NCBI RefSeq assembly: GCF_963576545.1
Contig: NW_026870594.1
Coordinates: 186,001-250,000, forward strand
DNA length: 64,000 bases
From: Limanda limanda
Lineage: Eukaryota > Chordata > Actinopteri > Pleuronectiformes > Pleuronectidae
Reading direction: 5' to 3'
The position numbers and the translations under genes were made by a program. This document shows positions 51,988 to 61,025 of this stretch, piece by piece. Below the pieces are notes generated by a model. That model was given only the letters and a program-made list of their open reading frames with translations. It was not told the origin of the DNA and searched no databases. Positions within the stretch are counted from its first letter, which is position 1, and every line of letters starts with the position of its first letter.

Positions 51988-53774
51988 AATCTGAGGAGAT
52001 ATTCTTGAATAACTTTTTTTGTGAAGGTCGGAGAGACTTGCAAGTAGGCTCTACCCCCACTAAATGGGGTTGCGCGCATCGATCGGTACCATCCTTGAGC
52101 TTCTCCGACTTTCGGAAGGGTTAGGGTTAGGGTTAGGGATGAAAGCACATAGGAGAAAGAGATATTCTTGAATAACTTTTTTTGTGAAGGTCGGAGAGAC
52201 TTGCAAGTAGGCTCTACCCCCACTAAATGGGGTAGCGCGCATCGATCGGTACCATCCTTGAGCTTCTCCGACTTTCGGAAGGGTTAGGGTTAGGGTTAGG
52301 GATGAAAGCACATAGGAGAAAGAGATATTCTTGAATAACTTTTTTTGTGAAGGTCGGAGAGACTTGCAAGTAGGCTCTACCCCCACTAAATGGGGTAGCG
52401 CGCATCGATCGGTACCATCCTTGAGCTTCTCCGACTTTCGGAAGGGTTAGGGTTAGGGTTAGGGATGAAAGCACATAGGAGAAAGAGATATTCTTGAATA
52501 ACTTTTTTTGTGAAGGTCGGAGAGACTTGCAAGTAGGCTCTACCCCCACTAAATGGGGTAGCGCGCATCGATCGGTACCATCCTTGAGCTTCTCCGACTT
52601 TCGGAAGGGTTAGGGTTAGGGTTAGGGATGAAAGCACATAGGAGAAAGAGATATTCTTGAATAACTTTTTTTGTGAAGGTCGGAGAGACTTGCAAGTAGG
52701 CTCTACCCCCACTAAATGGGGTAGCGCGCATCGATCGGTACCATCCTTGAGCTTCTCCGACTTTCGGAAGGGTTAGGGTTAGGGTTAGGGATGAAAGCAC
52801 ATAGGAGAAAGAGATATTCTTGAATAACTTTTTTTGTGAAGGTCGGAGAGACTTGCAAGTAGGCTCTACCCCCACTAAATGGGGTAGCGCGCATCGATCG
52901 GTACCATCCTTGAGCTTCTCCGACTTTCGGAAGGGTTAGGGTTAGGGATGAAAGCACATAGGAGAAAGAGATATTCTTGAATAACTTTTTTTGTGAAGGT
53001 CGGAGAGACTTGCAAGTAGGCTCTACCCCCACTAAATGGGGTAGCGCGCATCGATCGGTACCATCCTTGAGCTTCTCCGACTTTCGGAAGGGTTAGGGTT
53101 AGGGTTAGGGATGAAAGCACATAGGAGAAAGAGATATTCTTGAATAACTTTTTTTGTGAAGGTCGGAGAGACTTGCAAGTAGGCTCTACCCCCACTAAAT
53201 GGGGTAGCGCGCATCGATCGGTACCATCCTTGAGCTTCTCCGACTTTCGGAAGGGTTAGGGTTAGGGTTAGGGATGAAAGCACATAGGAGAAAGAGATAT
53301 TCTTGAATAACTTTTTTTGTGAAGGTCGGAGAGACTTGCAAGTAGGCTCTACCCCCACTAAATGGGGTAGCGCGCATCGATCGGTACCATCCTTGAGCTT
53401 CTCCGACTTTCGGAAGGGTTAGGGTTAGGGTTAGGGATGAAAGCACATAGGAGAAAGAGATATTCTTGAATAACTTTTTTTGTGAAGGTCGGAGAGACTT
53501 GCAAGTAGGCTCTACCCCCACTAAATGGGGTAGCGCGCATCGATCGGTACCATCCTTGAGCTTCTCCGACTTTCGGAAGGGTTAGGGTTAGGGTTAGGGA
53601 TGAAAGCACATAGGAGAAAGAGATATTCTTGAATAACTTTTTTTGTGAAGGTCGGAGAGACTTGCAAGTAGGCTCTACCCCCACTAAATGGGGTAGCGCG
53701 CATCGATCGGTACCATCCTTGAGCTTCTCCGACTTTCGGAAGGGTTAGGGTTAGGGTTAGGGATGAAAGCACAT
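51988..53774 (+). repeat. Eleven-A run
   Basis: Eleven A units in a row, one of them short (near 52,935). Apart from the GGGGTTGCG state of the first unit, the units are close to consensus and to one another. Confidence 0.9.
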
Positions 53775-54410
53775 AGGAGAAAGAGATATTCTTGAATAAC
53801 TTTTTTTGTGAAGGTCGGAGAGACTTGGAAAGTGGTTGCATCTGGACTAATTTGGGTCCTGCGGATCGATTGGTACCATCCCCGAGCTTGTACGACCTTC
53901 GGAAGAGGTCGACCGACGAAATTCCCCCAAATCTGAGGAGATATTCTTGAATAACTTTTTTTGTGAAGGTCGGAGAGACTTGCAAGTAGGCTCTACCCCC
54001 ACTAAATGGGGTTGCGCGCATCGATCGGTACCATCCTTGAGCTTCTCCGACTTTCGGAAGGGTTAGGGTTAGGGTTAGGGATGAAAGCACATAGGAGAAA
54101 GAGATATTCTTGAATAACTTTTTTTGTGAAGGTCGGAGAGACTTGCAAGTAGGCTCTACCCCCACTAAATGGGGTAGCGCGCATCGATCAGTACCATCCT
54201 TGAGCTTCTCCGACTTTCGGAAGGGTTAGGGTTAGGGTTAGGGATGAAAGCACATAGGAGAAAGAGATATTCTTGAATAACTTTTTTTGTGAAGGTCGGA
54301 GAGACTTGGAAAGTGGTTGCATCTGGACTAATTTGGGTCCTGCGGATCGATTGGTACCATCCCCGAGCTTGTACGACCTTCGGAAGAGGTCGACCGACGA
54401 AATTCCCCCA
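53775..54410 (+). repeat. B A2 B segment
   Basis: B units start at 53775 and 54256. The A before the second B has ATCAGTACC near 54,188. The arrangement matches B A2 B at 57176-57811 and at 14950-15585. Confidence 0.88.
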
Positions 54411-57175
54411 AATCTGAGGAGATATTCTTGAATAACTTTTTTTGTGAAGGTCGGAGAGACTTGCAAGTAGGCTCTACCCCCACTAAATGGGGTAGCGCGC
54501 ATCGATCGGTACCATCCTTGAGCTTCTCCGACTTTCGGAAGGGTTAGGGTTAGGGTTAGGGATGAAAGCACATAGGAGAAAGAGATATTCTTGAATAACT
54601 TTTTTTGTGAAGGTCGGAGAGACTTGCAAGTAGGCTCTACCCCCACTAAATGGGGTAGCGCGCATCGATCGGTACCATCCTTGAGCTTCTCCGACTTTCG
54701 GAAGGGTTAGGGTTAGGGTTAGGGATGAAAGCACATAGGAGAAAGAGATATTCTTGAATAACTTTTTTTGTGAAGGTCGGAGAGACTTGCAAGTAGGCTC
54801 TACCCCCACTAAATGGGGTAGCGCGCATCGATCGGTACCATCCTTGAGCTTCTCCGACTTTCGGAAGGGTTAGGGTTAGGGTTAGGGATGAAAGCACATA
54901 GGAGAAAGAGATATTCTTGAATAACTTTTTTTGTGAAGGTCGGAGAGACTTGCAAGTAGGCTCTACCCCCACTAAATGGGGTTGCGCGCATCGATCGGTA
55001 CCATCCTTGAGCTTCTCCGACTTTCGGAAGGGTTAGGGTTAGGGTTAGGGATGAAAGCACATAGGAGAAAGAGATATTCTTGAATAACTTTTTTTGTGAA
55101 GGTCGGAGAGACTTGCAAGTAGGCTCTACCCCCACTAAATGGGGTAGCGCGCATCGATCGGTACCATCCTTGAGCTTCTCCGACTTTCGGAAGGGTTAGG
55201 GTTAGGGTTAGGGATGAAAGCACATAGGAGAAAGAGATATTCTTGAATAACTTTTTTTGTGAAGGTCGGAGAGACTTGCAAGTAGGCTCTACCCCCACTA
55301 AATGGGGTAGCGCGCATCGATCGGTACCATCCTTGAGCTTCTCCGACTTTCGGAAGGGTTAGGGTTAGGGTTAGGGATGAAAGCACATAGGAGAAAGAGA
55401 TATTCTTGAATAACTTTTTTTGTGAAGGTCGGAGAGACTTGCAAGTAGGCTCTACCCCCACTAAATGGGGTAGCGCGCATCGATCGGTACCATCCTTGAG
55501 CTTCTCCGACTTTCGGAAGGGTTAGGGTTAGGGTTAGGGATGAAAGCACATAGGAGAAAGAGATATTATTGAATAACTTTTTTTGTGAAGGTCGGAGAGA
55601 CTTGCAAGTAGGCTCTACCCCCACTAAATGGGGTAGCGCGCATCGATCGGTACCATCCTTGAGCTTCTCCGACTTTCGGAAGGGTTAGGGTTAGGGTTAG
55701 GGATGAAAGCACATAGGAGAAAGAGATATTCTTGAATAACTTTTTTTGTGAAGGTCGGAGAGACTTGCAAGTAGGCTCTACCCCCACTAAATGGGGTAGC
55801 GCGCATCGATCGGTACCATCCTTGAGCTTCTCCGACTTTCGGAAGGGTTAGGGTTAGGGTTAGGGATGAAAGCACATAGGAGAAAGAGATATTCTTGAAT
55901 AACTTTTTTTGTGAAGGTCGGAGAGACTTGCAAGTAGGCTCTACCCCCACTAAATGGGGTAGCGCGCATCGATCGGTACCATCCTTGAGCTTCTCCGACT
56001 TTCGGAAGGGTTAGGGTTAGGGTTAGGGATGAAAGCACATAGGAGAAAGAGATATTCTTGAATAACTTTTTTTGTGAAGGTCGGAGAGACTTGCAAGTAG
56101 GCTCTACCCCCACTAAATGGGGTAGCGCGCATCGATCGGTACCATCCTTGAGCTTCTCCGACTTTCGGAAGGGTTAGGGTTAGGGTTAGGGATGAAAGCA
56201 CATAGGAGAAAGAGATATTCTTGAATAACTTTTTTTGTGAAGGTCGGAGAGACTTGCAAGTAGGCTCTACCCCCACTAAATGGGGTAACGCGCATCGATC
56301 GGTACCATCCTTGAGCTTCTCCGACTTTCGGAAGGGTTAGGGTTAGGGATGAAAGCACATAGGAGAAAGAGATATTCTTGAATAACTTTTTTTGTGAAGG
56401 TCGGAGAGACTTGCAAGTAGGCTCTACCCCCACTAAATGGGGTAGCGCGCATCGATCGGTACCATCCTTGAGCTTCTCCGACTTTCGGAAGGGTTAGGGT
56501 TAGGGTTAGGGATGAAAGCACATAGGAGAAAGAGATATTCTTGAATAACTTTTTTTGTGAAGGTCGGAGAGACTTGCAAGTAGGCTCTACCCCCACTAAA
56601 TGGGGTAGCGCGCATCGATCGGTACCATCCTTGAGCTTCTCCGACTTTCGGAAGGGTTAGGGTTAGGGTTAGGGATGAAAGCACATAGGAGAAAGAGATA
56701 TTCTTGAATAACTTTTTTTGTGAAGGTCGGAGAGACTTGCAAGTAGGCTCTACCCCCACTAAATGGGGTAGCGCGCATCGATCGGTACCATCCTTGAGCT
56801 TCTCCGACTTTCGGAAGGGTTAGGGTTAGGGTTAGGGATGAAAGCACATAGGAGAAAGAGATATTCTTGAATAACTTTTTTTGTGAAGGTCGGAGAGACT
56901 TGCAAGTAGGCTCTACCCCCACTAAATGGGGTAGCGCGCATCGATCGGTACCATCCTTGAGCTTCTCCGACTTTCGGAAGGGTTAGGGTTAGGGTTAGGG
57001 ATGAAAGCACATAGGAGAAAGAGATATTCTTGAATAACTTTTTTTGTGAAGGTCGGAGAGACTTGCAAGTAGGCTCTACCCCCACTAAATGGGGTAGCGC
57101 GCATCGATCGGTACCATCCTTGAGCTTCTCCGACTTTCGGAAGGGTTAGGGTTAGGGTTAGGGATGAAAGCACAT
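54411..57175 (+). repeat. Seventeen-A run, the longest in the window
   Basis: Seventeen consecutive A units, one of them short (near 56,338), give 2,765 bp without a B. The fourth unit (54900-55062) has GGGGTTGCG, the state usually found directly after a B. One unit has ATTATTGAAT near 55,567 and one has AACGCGC near 56,287. The rest are nearly identical, consistent with recent amplification. Confidence 0.9.
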
Positions 57176-57656
57176 AGGAGAAAGAGATATTCTTGAATAA
57201 CTTTTTTTGTGAAGGTCGGAGAGACTTGGAAAGTGGTTGCATCTGGACTAATTTGGGTCCTGCAGATCGATTGGTACCATCCCCGAGCTTGTACGACCTT
57301 CGGAAGAGGTCGACCGACGAAATTCCCCCAAATCTGAGGAGATATTCTTGAATAACTTTTTTTGTGAAGGTCGGAGAGACTTGCAAGTAGGCTCTACCCC
57401 CACTAAATGGGGTTGCGCGCATCGATCGGTACCATCCTTGAGCTTCTCCGACTTTCGGAAGGGTTAGGGTTAGGGTTAGGGATGAAAGCACATAGGAGAA
57501 AGAGATATTCTTGAATAACTTTTTTTGTGAAGGTCGGAGAGACTTGCAAGTAGGCTCTACCCCCACTAAATGGGGTAGCGCGCTTCGATCAGTACCATCC
57601 TTGAGCTTCTCCGACTTTCGGAAGGGTTAGGGTTAGGGTTAGGGATGAAAGCACAT
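57176..57656 (+). repeat. B A2 linker
   Basis: B at 57176 with CTGCAG, followed by two A units. The second A's junction has a private GCGCTTCGATCAGTACC near 57,581. Confidence 0.85.
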
Positions 57657-60600
57657 AGGAGAAAGAGATATTCTTGAATAACTTTTTTTGTGAAGGTCGG
57701 AGAGACTTGGAAAGTGGTTGCATCTGGACTAATTTGGGTCCTGCGGATCGATTGGTACCATCCCCGAGCTTGTACGACCTTCGGAAGAGGTCGACCGACG
57801 AAATTCCCCCAAATCTGAGGAGATATTCTTGAATAACTTTTTTTGTGAAGGTCGGAGAGACTTGCAAGTAGGCTCTACCCCCACTAAATGGGGTTGCGCG
57901 CATCGATCGGTACTATCCTTGAGCTTCTCCGACTTTCGGAAGGGTTAGGGTTAGGGTTAGGGATGAAAGCACATAGGAGAAAGAGATATTCTTGAATAAC
58001 TTTTTTTGTGAAGGTCGGAGAGACTTGCAAGTAGGCTCTACCCCCACTAAATGGGGTAGCGCGCATCGATCGGTACCATCCTTGAGCTTCTCCGACTTTC
58101 GGAAGGGTTAGGGTTAGGGTTAGGGATGAAAGCACATAGGAGAAAGAGATATTCTTGAATAACTTTTTTTGTGAAGGTCGGAGAGACTTGCAAGTAGGCT
58201 CTACCCCCACTAAATGGGGTAGCGCGCATCGATCGGTACCATCCTTGAGCTTCTCCGACTTTCGGAAGGGTTAGGGTTAGGGTTAGGGATGAAAGCACAT
58301 AGGAGAAAGAGATATTCTTGAATAACTTTTTTTGTGAAGGTCGGAGAGACTTGCAAGTAGGCTCTGCCCCCACTAAATGGGGTAGCGCGCATCGATCGGT
58401 ACCATCCTTGAGCTTCTCCTACTTTCGGAAGGGTTAGGGTTAGGGATGAAAGCACATAGGAGAAAGAGATATTCTTGAATAACTTTTTTTGTGAAGGTCG
58501 GAGAGACTTGGAAAGTGGTTGCATCTGGACTAATTTGGGTCCTGCAGATCGATTCGTACCATCCCCGAGCTTGTACGACCTTTGGAAGAGGTCGACCGAC
58601 GAAATTCCCCCAAATCTGAGGAGATATTCTTGAATAACTTTTTTTGTGAAGGTCGGAGAGACTTGCAAGTAGGCTCTACCCCCACTAAATGGGGTAGCGC
58701 GCATCGATCGGTACCATCCTTGAGCTTCTCCGACTTTCGGAAGGGTTAGGGTTAGGGTTAGGGATGAAAGCACATAGGAGAAAGAGATATTCTTGAATAA
58801 CTTTTTTTGTGAAGGTCGGAGAGACTTGAAAAGTGGTTGCATCTGGACTAATTTGGGTCCTGCGGATCGATTGGTACCATCCCCGAGCTTGTACGACCTT
58901 CGGAAGAGGTCGACCGACGAAATTCCCCCAAATCTGAGGAGATATTCTTGAATAACTTTTTTTGTGAAGGTCGGAGAGACTTGCAAGTAGGCTCTACCCC
59001 CACTAAATGGGGTTGCGCGCATCGATCGGTACCATCCTTGAGCTTCTCCGACTTTCGGAAGGGTTAGGGTTAGGGTTAGGGATGAAAGCACATAGGAGAA
59101 AGAGATATTCTTGAATAACTTTTTTTGTGAAGGTCGGAGAGACTTGCAAGTAGGCTCTACCCCCACTAAATGGGGTAGCGCGCATCGATCGGTACCATCC
59201 TTGAGCTTCTCCGACTTTCGGAAGGGTTAGGGTTAGGGTTAGGGATGAAAGCACATAGGAGAAAGAGATATTCTTGAATAACTTTTTTTGTGAAGGTCGG
59301 AGAGACTTGCAAGTAGGCTCTACCCCCACTAAATGGGGTAGCGCACATCGATCGGTACCATCCTTGAGCTTCTCCGACTTTCGGAAGGGTTAGGGTTAGG
59401 GTTAGGGATGAAAGCACATAGGAGAAAGAGATATTCTTGAATAACTTTTTTTGTGAAGGTCGGAGAGACTTGCAAGTAGGCTCTACCCCCACTAAATGGG
59501 GTAGCGCGCATCGATCAGTACCATCCTTGAGCTTCTCCGACTTTCGGAAGGGTTAGGGTTAGGGTTAGGGATGAAAGCACATAGGAGAAAGAGATATTCT
59601 TGAATAACTTTTTTTGTGAAGGTCGGAGAGACTTGGAAAGTGGTTGCATCTGGACTAATTTGGGTCCTGCGGATCGATTGGTACCATCCCCGAGCTTGTA
59701 CGACCTTCGGAAGAGGTCGACCGACGAAATTCCCCCAAATCTGAGGAGATATTCTTGAATAACTTTTTTTGTGAAGGTCGGAGAGACTTGCAAGTAGGCT
59801 CTACCCCCACTAAATGGGGTTGCGCGCATCGATCGGTACCATCCTTGAGCTTCTCCGACTTTCGGAAGGGTTAGGGTTAGGGTTAGGGATGAAAGCACAT
59901 AGGAGAAAGAGATATTCTTGAATAACTTTTTTTGTGAAGGTCGGAGAGACTTGCAAGTAGGCTCTACCCCCACTAAATGGGGTAGCGCGCATCGATCGGT
60001 ACCATCCTTGAGCTTCTCCGACTTTCGGAAGGGTTAGGGTTAGGGTTAGGGATGAAAGCACATAGGAGAAAGAGATATTCTTGAATAACTTTTTTTGTGA
60101 AGGTCGGAGAGACTTGGAAAGTGGTTGCATCTGGACTAATTTGGGTCCTGCGGATCGATTGGTACCATCCCCGAGCTTGTACGACCTTCGGAAGAGGTCG
60201 ACCGACGAAATTCCCCCAAATCTGAGGAGATATTCTTGAATAACTTTTTTTGTGAAGGTCGGAGAGACTTGCAAGTAGGCTCTACCCCCACTAAATGGGG
60301 TTGCGCGCATCGATCGGTACCATCCTTGAGCTTCTCCGACTTTCGGAAGGGTTAGGGTTAGGGTTAGGGATGAAAGCACATAGGAGAAAGAGATATTCTT
60401 GAATAACTTTTTTTGTGAAGGTCGGAGAGACTTGCAAGTAGGCTCTACCCCCACTAAATGGGGTAGCGCGCATCGATCGGTACCATCCTTGAGCTTCTCC
60501 GACTTTCGGAAGGGTTAGGGTTAGGGTTAGGGATGAAAGCACATAGGAGAAAGAGATATTCTTGAATAACTTTTTTTGTGAAGGTCGGAGAGACTTGGAA

Positions 60601-61025
60601 AGTGGTTGCATCTGGACTAATTTGGGTCCTGCGGATCGATTGGTACCATCCCCGAGCTTGTACGACCTTCGGAAGAGGTCGACCGACGAAATTCCCCCAA
60701 ATCTGAGGAGATATTCTTGAATAACTTTTTTTGTGAAGGTCGGAGAGACTTGCAAGTAGGCTCTACCCCCACTAAATGGGGTTGCGCGCATCGATCGGTA
60801 CCATCCTTGAGCTTCTCCGACTTTCGGAAGGGTTAGGGTTAGGGTTAGGGATGAAAGCACATAGGAGAAAGAGATATTCTTGAATAACTTTTTTTGTGAA
60901 GGTCGGAGAGACTTGCAAGTAGGCTCTACCCCCACTAAATGGGGTAGCGCGCATCGATCGGTACCATCCTTGAGCTTCTCCGACTTTCGGAAGGGTTAGG
61001 GTTAGGGTTAGGGATGAAAGCACAT
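57657..61025 (+). repeat. 3,369-bp higher-order repeat, copy 1
   Basis: B units start at 57657, 58458, 58776, 59583, 60064 and 60545, with 4, 1, 4, 2, 2 and 2 A units after them. All have partners exactly 3,369 bp to the right. Shared markers are CTGCCCCC (near 58,365), CTCCTACTTT (near 58,418), ATTCGTACC in the B at 58458 and GCGCAC near 59,344. One of the first four A units is short, the fourth, near 58,437. Confidence 0.93.
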
